From assembly GCA_001600175.1 (NCBI GenBank), contig BCJC01000001.1, forward strand, positions 2,713,652 to 2,777,651: a stretch of 64,000 nucleotides of DNA. The letters run 5' to 3'. Made by a program: the position numbers and the translations under genes. Of this stretch, positions 54,987 to 64,000 are shown piece by piece. The notes below the pieces were generated by a model that searched no databases, had not been told where the DNA came from, and saw nothing but the letters and a program-made list of their open reading frames with translations. Each line of letters opens with the position of its first letter. The first letter of the stretch is position 1. This DNA comes from Erythrobasidium yunnanense (taxonomy: Eukaryota; Basidiomycota; Cystobasidiomycetes; Erythrobasidiales; Erythrobasidiaceae).

Positions 54987-56090
54987 TCACAGCACATCCC
55001 AGATATCCTCGCAAGCGCAGGCGACCTGTAGGGACAGTCAGCGATGCAAATGTAAGTTTCTGTGAGGGTGAGTCTACCTTTCCGCATGCCACACTTGCAC
55101 TCAAGGAGTATTCTGAGATAGCGATCTTATCATCGACAAGACCGTCTGCGAAGTTATCTTCCCCATGCGCCATTGCTCCAATGAAGACGACTATATTCTG
55201 GTCTTCTGGAATCTTCTTGAGATACGTCGAAAGTTTGACGGGCGTAGAGTCGAAGGAGAAGGTAATCTTGTAGGAGTTGAGAGGGAGATGATCGGTCACT
55301 GGGTTCTTGATCACCTTGAGTAGCTTGTCCGGCCCATTCACACTTCTGATGCTAAGCTTATGTAGAAGTTGCACTAGAACATGAATAACGTTAGGATGGC
55401 TTGTCCAGCTGGTTTGAAAGTTGACCTCACCCATCAATCCTGCAAATCGCTTAAATGTCCTCGGAATGCGCACGCTCGGGTTGACCTCGATGAGGACACC
55501 TTTCGCTGTCTGAATGTATACTTGCAGCAGACCAGCTTTATTCAAAGGCGAGTCTAGCAGGGTAAGCAAACACTGCGACGTTCGGTGTGAATCCTTATCT
55601 AATCGAAAAGCTGGAGCGATGCGCTAGCTTACTTGATGCGTGATGTCTGGTCTTGCAGTTGCGACTTCTCTGTTCATCTTGCTGAGAATACCTTGCTGTG
55701 ACATCGTCAAATCTTTTGTAAGCTGCCTGGCTCGCAGAGGTTCGCAAGAGGTGGGCAGCAGCGTACGTGATCGTCACAATTGAGCAATGTATACCTCTCC
55801 TCCTTCTGCTCGTATCCTCTCCCATCTCTCCTCGCAGCTCCGGATGGTCCAGACGACGAAAGCTGGTAAGTTTCGAGACAGGCCTGGCTGAGGACGATGT
55901 AGAGTCTGCGCGTTGTTTCCTTCTCCTGCGCCGTTTTAGGTATACGAGGCGCCTGAGGGACCATTGTCGGGTTAGCTAGCGGTCTTTTGCGATTATTGAC
56001 GGGTCTTGAAATTGTTGAAGGCGCCGTAGATGCAGGGTTAGGCAGAGGGTTTGCAGGTATAAACTCGGGAGCTTCGGCAGTCATCGTCAT
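54987..56090 (-). CDS. EMG1: 18S rRNA pseudouridine N1-methyltransferase EMG1/NEP1
   Basis: Five exons from the ATG at 56090 to the TGA at 54987. After a Pro/Ala-rich N-terminus of about 50 residues come the family blocks in order: [145 protein letters not shown]. The SPOUT-class enzyme methylates the hypermodified pseudouridine of 18S rRNA (later acp3-modified) and is needed for small-subunit assembly in the nucleolus. All junctions restore the known sequence exactly, so the model is firm. It is divergent from SCO1, with starts about 100 bp apart. Confidence 0.95.
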
Positions 56091-56186
56091 CTTGAAAGGT
56101 CTTAAACAGACTGTTAAGGTCAAGAAGCAAGCTTGAGAAGGAGCTTTGAAATTATTCAAGGCTCTGCTTAACCCCAAGACTAACAA

Positions 56187-57335
56187 TGTTACGCTCAACT
56201 GTTATCGGCTCACGTACATCGTGTACATGCATGCTTACATCCACAGTCAGCTTCAAGCATTCGCAATCAACCCTCCTTATGATGACCGTTTATGCCGATT
56301 TGAAATATGTATACAGTTTCGTACTGGCTTGAAGAGCGCGCCATCAAGAGCATTCAGCACATCTACACGCATAAGAGATGCGCAACCGTCTGGACCATTT
56401 TCGGAAAAGCCTTCACCTGCACCGAAGGGTACAGATCCTGGAAGACTGTATCAAGAAAGAGCTGCAACCGGCGGTGTATGCTGCCATCTTGGATCTACTG
56501 GAATATTGCTGACCATGTACATTAGCCCTTCACTTGGCGAGCAGCTGCGGTCTTCGTAGCTACAGGTACCGGGCTGTACCTCTACTTCCAGAATGAAAAG
56601 AAGAAGATAGCAGAGCGGAAGAGTGCGTCCTTTTACCTCTTAGGATTGAATATCGCTAATCTGTTGACGCAGAGCAAGAAGTTGCTGCCCAGAAAGTTGG
56701 TAGACCGAAGATCGGAGGGCCTTTCAAGCTCACAGATCAGTATGGCAAGGAGTTCACCCATGAGGATCTACTAGGGAAGCACAGTCTAATATACGTGAGC
56801 CTATACTATCCTGGACGTCCGCCCTCCCGCTGAAGAAGAACGTTCGACGACAGTTCGGCTTCACCAATTGTCCGGACATCTGTCCTGAAGAGCTTGACAA
56901 GATGACAGCTGTTGTGGACAAGATCACGGCGAAGCACGGCAAAGACAGCGTTCTTCCAGTCTTCATCACCTGCGACCCTGCAAGAGACAGTGTCTCGGCC
57001 ATAAAGACATACTGCAAGGATTTCCACCCTACTCTGATCGGCTTGACGGGGTCATATGAAGACATCAAGAAGACTTGCAAGACGTATAGAGTGTACTTCT
57101 CTACGCCGCCGGATGCGAAGCCCACCGATGATTACTTAGTCGATCACTCCATCTTGTGCGCTTTGCCTAGTTTTCCCCACAACTTCGCGCTGAAGTTTCT
57201 ATCGACAGCTTCTATCTCATGGATCCGACTGGACAGTTTGTAGATGCTTTCGGGCGGTCAATCTCAGCTGCGGACGTGACTGCTAAGGTAGATCAATACA
57301 TGCAAGACTGGAAGAGCGGGAGGAGGGGAGCATAG
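56187..57335 (+). CDS. SCO1: SCO1-type copper chaperone for cytochrome c oxidase
   Basis: Mitochondrial inner-membrane copper chaperone that loads the CuA site of COX2. Visible: a presequence-like Ser/Arg-rich segment (LKSAPSRAFSTSTRIRD), one TM (AAVFVATGTGLYLYF) and the thioredoxin-like domain with GGPFKLTDQYGKEFTHEDLL, FGFTNCPDICPEELDKMTAV (copper CxxxC), SVLPVFITCDPARDS, and KPTDDYLVDHSIFFYLMDP with the copper-binding His. The stop is at 57335. The CDS is cut by at least four introns. The start is unsettled: the ATG at 56187 (MLRSTVIGS) gives a good presequence but needs very short introns of about 30 nt, while an in-frame ATG at 56227 needs none. Confidence 0.9.
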
Positions 57336-57788
57336 AGCGAGCGAGTAATGTTCGTCAATGTGTAGCATAGCAAACTCAGCAATAAAATCAATTCCCCGCT
57401 CTTCTCACAAGGATTGAACTAGCATTCTTGGGAGTGTGCATTGCTACAGTGTTTGGCAGAGAGTAAATCTCGTCTAGCGAAGAAGAGCAACAACACGGAC
57501 ACGCTACTTCAGTCCTATTCTTGTGGGTACGGGAAAGCGGAATCAACAACACTTATATGTAGAAGACAGAGATCGAGGAGATGGATATTTGGACGGAAAA
57601 ACAAGTTCTGAAGTATAAATGTCAACGATAACTTGGGTACGGAGACGAAAAAGGGAAATGAAGAGAAAGGTGATAGAAGGACTTCTGCCACTGCACTTTG
57701 ACCGCACTGCAGTATTTTGCGCCATTGCGGATTGCTTGGTATATTCTTTGAGCTGACCATTTGTTCATTCACGTATCGTTAAGGCCTC
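57336..57788. other. Intergenic, convergent 3' flanks
   Basis: About 450 bp between the stops of SCO1 and CDC14. A/T-rich patches, no supported gene. Confidence 0.4.
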
Positions 57789-60592
57789 TCATACTTCGCC
57801 CGTACTAGATCTTCTCTTTCGAGAATTTCTCGCCAGTCTCGTGCTAGCCGACACAGGCGCCGCGTTCGCGCTTGCTGCACTAGCACTAGCTTTCCTTCCT
57901 CCACTCGCGCTTCTTGTGACGGGTGCCGAGATAGCTGCTGAACTTGCAGTTCCTAGACCAAGTTTCGAGCCTGCTCGTTTGCCTTTTGTAGTGACGGGTA
58001 GGCGGGAGGGAGATGCTGAGGAATGATGTGGTGATGGACGGGCGGTAAGTGATGGAGTTGTGGACGAAGGAGGTGGAGAAGCTGTATTTGATTTACTGGA
58101 AAGAGCATTGTTGGAGCGTGCAGCTCGGAGGTTGTAGCGTTCCGAGCTATTGTTCGCATTCGATTCGAAGGAGGTGTTGTTGTTGGTGTTGTTGTTGTTG
58201 CCTAGACCAGTGGTCACGCCTTTACTCCTCGGCACTCTCGACGAGGCATTCGTAGTATCAACAAATGAAGCGATCTTGTCTACTTGTCGATTATCCGTGA
58301 TACTCGTCAAAGGTCTTGTAGGACGAAGTTTGCCTATCCTAGAAGCTGATCTCGATGCCGAAGTAGCAGTAGATTTGCCAGGCGAGCCAGGTGCGACGAG
58401 GATGTTTCCATTCCCATCTACGACTGTAGGAGGAGTGATTTCCCTGATTCCTTCTGAAGTAGCTAGATAGGCTGTAGGGGCTGCATTCTCCTGTTCCGAC
58501 AACTCTGCCTTCGAAGGCTTGCTATCTTCTGCTGCTGAGTGCTGTTTCCTCTGATTAAGCGGGATGATAAGGACATCATCGACCGAAAGCATCTCTTCGT
58601 CCGGCTTCTCCAGACTCGAAGAAGCAGCTGCGGACGGAGTAGCACTCGCTTCTCTCACGCTACCCGTAGCTGTAGCAGCTGATTTCGAGCGAGCTCTCGC
58701 TACTCGTTTCTGTGCTGCTTGCGTCTGCATCTGGTCCAGGAAGACATCGTCGTTGACTGGATCTACCGTCTCTGGAGCCGCGTAGGCATGGTGGAGTTTC
58801 GCGCCTGGTGTTTTACGAGGCTGGCCTGGGACTTGCATCGCCGTAGTTTGCGGAGGGAGGGGAGTAACTTGTCTCGGTGTGGATATGGAAGAATGAGAGG
58901 GAACGACGGCGCCTTCATCGTCCGTAGGAGGCGTGATGGGTCTTTCGAGAGCACTGCTTAGGAGATGTGCATTCTCCGCTTTGTACCGATCGATGGCACC
59001 CCATTGCACCCATGTCATCTGGTTCTCATACATGAAGTGCTGCTGGGGTCCTACGCAGGTTCCGGGGCGCATGAGACGCATGAACCCTATCACTTCGGTA
59101 GCGCTGAACCCGTATTTGTAGATGAGATAGGCGCCAATGAGCGTTCCTGTACGTCCGAGCCCGGCTTTGCAGTGTACAGCAACGACGCCGCCATTTCGGA
59201 TGACGCGCTCGCTTAGGTCGATAAAGTCGCGACACATGTCGAGCGTTGGATTCGTTCCATCATCGAAGTACACTGTATGCTCTCATCAGCGCATAGCAAA
59301 TTTGTAGGGCGTGGATTGACCTACTCTCTCGATGCTCCATCCCTCTCTCCGTAAAGCGTCTCTCGTCATACAGCTTCTTGTTCAATCTCACCACCATCTT
59401 CACGTTATTTCCCTCAAAGTATTCCAGGACATTCTTGAATGCTCTACTGATTTTCGGCTGCAGAGCTCCACCCGGACTAGCAGCTGTCCTATTCCTCCCA
59501 GGCGTATTACTCTCGTACCCTTGTTCAACCGGACTAGCGAATGCGAGGAAGTTGGGAGTGATATAGTTCCAGTCCCCATTCTCGACTTTCTCATAGTATT
59601 CATACTCGGAAACATTGAATTCGTCGAGCTTGAGAAGGCGATGGTCGATTGCGCGCCGTGCGCCGAAGAGAACGTCCTGACAAGAGAGATGGAAGTCTGC
59701 GCGCGCATAGCCCGCGTCGCGGAAGGGTTGCTGGGCAATTGTTATGTTAGAAGCTAGATTGATGGGAGGGAGGAAGAGAGCTCACGAGTTCAAGACAGGC
59801 AATAGGGTGAAGAGCATCGGCGGGAGTCCAGCGCAGGACGATCATCTGCATTCGGAACAGGCAATCAGTATCTTCTGAAGTTTGATTGTACGGAGGCTCC
59901 ACTCACAGCGTACAAGGCCATAAGTAGGGCTGCATTTGCCTTCTTGTCAGGCTCATCTGCCGAAAAGAGAATGATGCGTTTCCCGGCATTTGTCGAGCTC
60001 TGCAATGTACATAGATTCTGTGTCAGCTGTGTTCTTGATGTAGTGGTGCGATTTGTTTGGCATGAAAGGGGTTGCTTGGCTTTGGACGTACCTCTAGGAG
60101 TTCATGCAAATGGAGGCAGAAACGGTACAGACACCCGACGTTGAGCTGCGACTCTCCCACATCAGTAAGATGTTGACTATCGTAGCTTGGTATGCTCACC
60201 GGCCCCGTATCCTTGAAGAAGCTGAGGTAGGTGAGTTGATCGTCCACAGTGAGCCAGAATGTGTTTGTCTGGCTGTGCACGCTGTTTAAGTGTGCTGCTG
60301 TAGGTACAGGCTTGCTAAAGTATGTGTATGCGAGTCTTTCTCCAAACTCGCATACCGGGCCCGACGGTCTCATTCTTGGAGTCTGAGTCGCAGTAGATGT
60401 AGAAGTGGATGGAGTAGGCAGGGATGATGATGATGCAGTATGAAGATGTGATGTGGATGTCCCGATTCCTAGATCTAAATCTTCTTCCTCTGCTTGATGA
60501 TTGATGATTCCAGCCTCGTCAATGTCAATGTCGTCTGTCATGATGCTGTCGCTGTCTTCGCTCGCCAGCTCTGGATGGACAGGTGACGGCAT
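57789..60592 (-). CDS. CDC14: Dual-specificity phosphatase CDC14
   Basis: Multi-exon gene from the ATG at 60592 to the stop at 57789, about 800 residues. An acidic Ser/Thr-rich N-terminus is followed by the non-catalytic DSPn domain (FGERLAYTYFSKPVPTAAHL, FWLTVDDQLTYLSFFKDTGP, CLYRFCLHLHELLE, RIILFSADEPDKKANAALLM, WNYITPNFLAFASPVE). The catalytic domain follows: VKMVVRLNKKLYDERRF, MYFDDGTNPTLDMCRDFIDL, the P-loop VAVHCKAGLGRTG, and MRLMRPGTCVGPQQHFMY. The C-terminus of about 370 residues is low-complexity, with an Asn tract. Cdc14 reverses Cdk1 phosphorylation at Pro-directed serines and drives mitotic exit, cytokinesis and septation. It is divergent from the two-TM gene region. Confidence 0.95.
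58178..58202. repeat. GTT/AAC trinucleotide tract inside CDC14
   Basis: A run of GTT triplets on the plus strand, interrupted by one GGT, encodes a polyasparagine stretch (NNNNTNNNTS) in the disordered tail of CDC14. Such tracts commonly vary in length between strains. Confidence 0.8.
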
Positions 60593-60989
60593 GTTGTCGC
60601 ACTTTATCTCTCTTGCGACTGTGTCTTCGCTGTTCTCTCCTCGCCGTCAAGAATGTGTGACACGACGGTCGTTCGAGCTGGCAGGCGCAGCTGGCTCTGG
60701 CTACGAGCTTGATTGATGATGTGTTGAAGCTAGTATGTGATGCTTCTTTGCTTCTTCTGTTCCCTTCTTGCGCGTTGGCAGGACGTCAAGCTTGAGGTTG
60801 AATCACAGTCTACAGGTTGACCCCTTTCCAGCTGGCAAGAGAGAGCGTGACTGACATTCGGTCATCGTTGAGCTAATAAGTATTGACTATATATACAGCG
60901 TTTATACACACCTTACACTCTCCCTATGCAACCCTTATCCTGTTCCCTCTGTTTGGACGCCCTCGAGAAGCCTATCCTGCGCTGACTAA
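60593..60989. other. 5' flank of CDC14, with a TATATATA element
   Basis: About 400 bp between the CDC14 start and the stop of the two-TM gene on the same strand. It includes TATATATA at 60888-60895 but no supported coding region. Confidence 0.35.
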
Positions 60990-61536
60990 TCAAGAATCCA
61001 TCGACCATCCACTGATACTGCTGCTACCCTGCGTCTGATGCTTCCTACGATACCTCTCCCCATATTCATCCTGCAGCCTAATCCACGCTGTAAGATCGAG
61101 CGGGTCTCCAACTGGTATCACAATCAGCCAGATCGTGGGTGCGCTTCAATCCTATCCATCAGTTCACCTCCCATCTCATACGCTTATCACTCACAAGAGT
61201 ATGCCTATGCCCAGAATGACACGCCCAGCACATTCATGCTTCGGCTCATGCAGAATGAATGCTGCGAAAAACGCCTGGCTTGCAATAAACAAGCCTGTGA
61301 GCCAGGTAAGGATGCTGATGATGATGCGTGGTATGGCTTGCATTGGTATATGCAGAAAGAAGAGACGTCAGAGGACCGCGCATCCGGCTACCTGGGACTG
61401 GCCAGGAAGACACGCGAAGGTCTTGACAGCTGTCAGTCGAAGATGCACATGGTCCAGCTGCCGTGCACTCACGCTGTAAGAGAACGCACGCCTTGACATC
61501 TGAATAGCAAAGCATTTCACCCCGTCTGAAAGTCAT
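60990..61536 (-). CDS. Small spliced protein with two predicted membrane helices
   Basis: Three exons (61392-61536, 61195-61336, 60990-61143) with introns of 55 and 51 nt give 146 residues. The N-terminus (from the ATG at 61536) is cysteine-bearing and polar (MTFRRGEMLCYSDVKACVLL). Two hydrophobic helices follow (IIISILTWLTGLFIASQAFF and AGRVILGIGILFAPTIWLIV) and then a charged tail (LQDEYGERYRRKHQTQ). The membrane helices appear only when the two introns are removed, and each is split or bounded by a junction, which argues strongly for the model. A 152-codon plus-strand frame on the other strand is then a shadow. The first exon is the least certain part. No family recognised. Confidence 0.6.
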
Positions 61537-61612
61537 CTATGCTAGAAGTAAAAGCAACCACTACTTCGACAGCATCAAACTACACCCAACCTCCATCAGA
61601 AGAATCTATCGC

Positions 61613-63191
61613 TCAGTTCCAAGGCAGGCCAGATCGTACAGCCTCCTTCTTCTCCTCTGCATCTTTTTTAGCGACATCCAATTCTTCCATATGGATATCC
61701 ATCTTCTTGACCAGGACATCGAAAGCGTCAACTCGGGTGCTATACACCTTGGAGTCAACCTTTGTATCTCATACCAGGAAGAACCTGACTTACACCATCA
61801 GCTTCATGTATTCTTGTGTGGTTTCACTAAGTTTAGTGATGTAACCCTGGCCTTCAGCTTTCCATTCTGCGTGGGTCTGAGATATCCATTAGCTTGCTAG
61901 CTCGTGTAATTTGCAAGAAAGATCAGCTTACCTGATTATCATACTTCGTAGCCTGGTGAGGATCGTAGAAGCAGTTGTTACATTTGCAGTCGGGACGTAA
62001 GACCAGATGAGCGACTTCCTTCGAAGCTACCTCCTGTTGAACCTCTTTTCTGACTTTCTGTGTCGGAACTTGCTGTCCTACGTAGACACCTTCGTCTTCC
62101 TGCTCCTGCTCGTCCTCGCGTTGGACGGCAGTCTGATCCGGATCGTGCTCCAGCTCTGCATCGAACTGATCACCAGCCTCAGAATCACGAGCATGTATTT
62201 CAATGTAGTCATCGATAGCTTGTTCGACCGTGGCCGCCTCGAGCTTCTGCTTGTCGATGTCGGCATAGTATTGACGCAGATCTTCTAGACCAGGTACGGG
62301 GCAGATTCTGTTGATCTCTCTCGCCCACTTCTCGCTTGCTGGCTCGCTTGCATCACTAGCCGGGTGCTCCTCATCTGCGGGAATATGAGGGATTCCTTGA
62401 GAGGGAATGCGCATGACGTGCGTTGGAGCCCTGTCGACGTTCTGCTCGGTGGGAAGATCCATGTTTGTGTGTACATCGCCTATCAGGTCGGAGGGGAAGC
62501 GCATGACTTGAGTAGCGGCTCTTGCAATGTTGTTCTTTGTCTTTGGAAGCTCTAGATGAGCGTTCTTGATCGTCTTTGGGCTTCGAATGGGTGCTGCCAT
62601 GTTTGTGATAGATGTTTTTCGTGAGACTATGTTGGTGACGAGTCGAGTCTTGGTAGTGGAAGGAGGGGTATTCTTCTTGCTCTTCTTCTTTCCACTTTCG
62701 TTCTCATCTTCAGAGTCTCTGGCTCGCTTGGTAACGGTCTTGGGAGGACCAGCTTGAATTCGTATACGATCAGTAGGAATAGACTTCGTGATAATAAGAT
62801 ACTTTGACCCACCTATAGCAGCCACAACCTTTTTCATAGCCGAATGTGCAACTGGAGAAGAATGATGATCGTAGGCTTGGGAACGCTCATGGATTTTGGG
62901 TTGCGGCGACGAAGACGAGGATGGATTGTTGACTATTTCTTCTATTCCTTTGAATTCTTCATCATCGATCTCATCATACATCTCATTAGAGTTCCTTCGC
63001 GGAAGACTGTGTTCCACTGCTTTTTTTGGTCCGCCTTGTACGTTGTAGCTGGGTGCGGCTTGTTGAGCACTACCGGCATTGAAGGTCCTCGTACGCTGGT
63101 GCGTCATGAATGCAGGAGGCTTCATCTGCTGTTGAATAGCCCCGGTACTAGGTCTAGCTCGCTGTGTGGGCACGGGAGCTGCGTATGCCAT
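61613..63191 (-). CDS. Lysine-rich, probably nuclear protein with C-terminal coiled coil
   Basis: Three exons: a long one (start probably the ATG at 63191, MAYAAPVPTQRARPSTGA) with stretches PSRAxxS/T, a basic KKKSKKNTPPSTTK patch and two repeats of the form R-APT-x-VMR-[IF]-PS (AATQVMRFPSD, APTHVMRIPSQ); a small exon THAEWKAEGQGYITKLSETT; and a last exon STRVDAFDVLVKKMDIHMEE ending at 61613. The C-terminal 65 residues form a charged helix. The helical end after a disordered basic body recalls the Ecm11 C-terminal domain seen in meiotic/nuclear fungal proteins, but this is weak. The frame stays open upstream to 63383 without an ATG, so a further 5' exon is possible. Confidence 0.55.
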
Positions 63192-63602
63192 AGATGAGGG
63201 ACGCGCGTCTGGCGAGCTGTGTTCTGGAGGCGCGTATCTTGATATACTACTGCAGGGTTTGAAACTTCTTAAGACCTCTCTACTACCGCTGAAACGGGAG
63301 AACAAGCGGCGTGCGCGTGACGGCCTCTCCAGAGCACAGAGCGCGAAGCTTCGCGTGGCTGTATAGTGGAATAAGAGAGTCAATATGCAAGCTTGAATGC
63401 TCGTCGAGGGAAGATGGCGGAAGAGAACAAGTTGGACGAAAGAAGAGGGAGGAAAGGAAGAGATGGGAAAATATGAAGGGAGGAGGGGAGGGAAGGAGTA
63501 TGATAGTGAGCCAGGATGATTTGGATATGTATAGACAAGAGACGTGACGTAGATCTATGATACATTGCTACGGCCTTTTCAGGCGTATTTGCCCGCTTGA
63601 GT

Positions 63603-64000
63603 TCAGTGCTCCAATCCACCCAACGCAATGTATTTGATTGTCTGCAGTTACAAACGAAGAAGTCAGACGCTACCTAAAGAGAAGAAACGAGAGAAGCGTA
63701 CCTGGTAGTCGGCCAGACCGTATTTGGAGCCCTCTCGACCGAAACCACTTTCTTTGACCTAAAGAGATCGGGAAAGATATGAGCTGGTGTTTTGTTTTCG
63801 AAGGAAGAGTACTTACACCTCCGAAGGGAATGGAGGCCTGCGAGATGAGGCCGGTGCTGGAAGATGAACCGGAAGGACGAGAAATGTCAGTTTCTTTCAC
63901 TTGCAAGCTTCTTGAAGCCAAACATTTAACGTACTTCACTCCGACCATGCCGACTTCGAGCGCTTCTGCAACTCTCCAGATTCTTCCGATATCGCGGGAG
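63603..64000 (-). CDS. Succinate-semialdehyde dehydrogenase-like, 3' end only
   Basis: The last four exons (from the window edge to the TGA at 63603) encode the C-terminus of an aldehyde dehydrogenase: IGRIWRVAEALEVGMVGVNT, GLISQASIPFGGVKESGFGR, EGSKYGLADYQTIKYIALGG. This is the conserved end of NAD(P)-dependent succinate-semialdehyde dehydrogenase (UGA2/GabD type), the second step of the GABA shunt. Three introns of about 55-80 nt cut this short stretch. The catalytic Cys and Glu lie beyond the window, so other ALDH5-like enzymes cannot be excluded. It ends about 410 bp from the start of the lysine-rich gene. Confidence 0.85.

Noticed and set aside
61038-61496. 152-codon plus-strand frame starting with ATG
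   Set aside because: It lies antisense to the spliced minus-strand gene whose membrane helices and splice sites fit well, and its own product has no family or structural features.
1-64000. Transposons, retroelements, viral fossils, CRISPR, tRNA and rRNA genes
   Set aside because: No terminal repeats, transposase, reverse transcriptase or capsid-like frames were seen, nor a convincing tRNA B box or rRNA sequence. A weak divergent tRNA or a snoRNA in an intron could have been missed by eye.

Overview
The window is a gene-dense piece of a fungal nuclear genome. Its genes carry many short (about 50-65 nt) GT-AG introns with CTGAC/CTAAC-like branch sites, and the products are typically eukaryotic: TFIIIC, COG7, SEC22, ribosomal protein uS17, EMG1/NEP1, SCO1, CDC14, and a septation kinase with ARM repeats. 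Serine-rich disordered proteins, a yeast-type Na+/H+ antiporter, a KSP1-like kinase and a secreted GH23 lysozyme-like protein also fit a fungus, most likely a basidiomycete with a compact genome. The species cannot be fixed from sequence alone. I saw no transposon, retroelement, viral fossil, rRNA, tRNA or CRISPR array.

Layout. 1-8.2 kb: 5' end of TFIIIC tau131 (-), an F-box/LRR protein (+), three small or uncertain genes (-), a GON7-like KEOPS subunit (+), and a two-LIM protein (-). 8.4-18.9 kb: COG7 (+), an unrecognised spliced gene (+), the nucleotide-sugar transporter HUT1 (-), a DEK_C-SWIB chromatin protein (+), an F-box protein (+) and RPS11 (+). 19.1-27.4 kb: a Cdc7/SepH/Cdc15-type septation kinase (+), a wax-synthase-like MBOAT (-) and a secreted GH23 protein (+). 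27.8-31.4 kb: two tandem paralogues of an unrecognised family (-) and an unusual short-chain dehydrogenase (-). 31.7-40.7 kb: a KSP1/Ran1-like kinase and a large disordered protein with a recurring short motif (both -). 41.1-50.7 kb: Na+/H+ antiporter (+), a coiled-coil gene behind a CRE/TATA promoter (+), a flavin monooxygenase (-), and a coiled-coil/polyproline/WH2-like protein (+). 50.9-64 kb: SEC22 (+), a membrane-anchored PDI (+), EMG1 (-), SCO1 (+), CDC14 (-), a small two-helix membrane protein (-), a lysine-rich nuclear-looking protein (-), and the 3' end of a succinate-semialdehyde dehydrogenase (-).

Most genes are housekeeping and are not obviously linked in function. Links that can be drawn: the septation kinase and CDC14 belong to the same SIN/MEN mitotic-exit network. 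COG7, HUT1, SEC22 and the PDI all serve the ER-Golgi pathway. The LIM and WH2-like proteins are candidates for actin/cytokinesis work. The parts most likely to be undescribed are the tandem paralogue pair (27.8-30.2 kb), the coiled-coil gene with its palindrome-rich promoter (43.3-45 kb), the recurring-motif protein (36.8-40.7 kb), the two-TM gene (61 kb) and the WH2-like scaffold (47.8-50.7 kb). Exon borders were placed by eye from reading frame and splice signals; where they could not be settled this is said.
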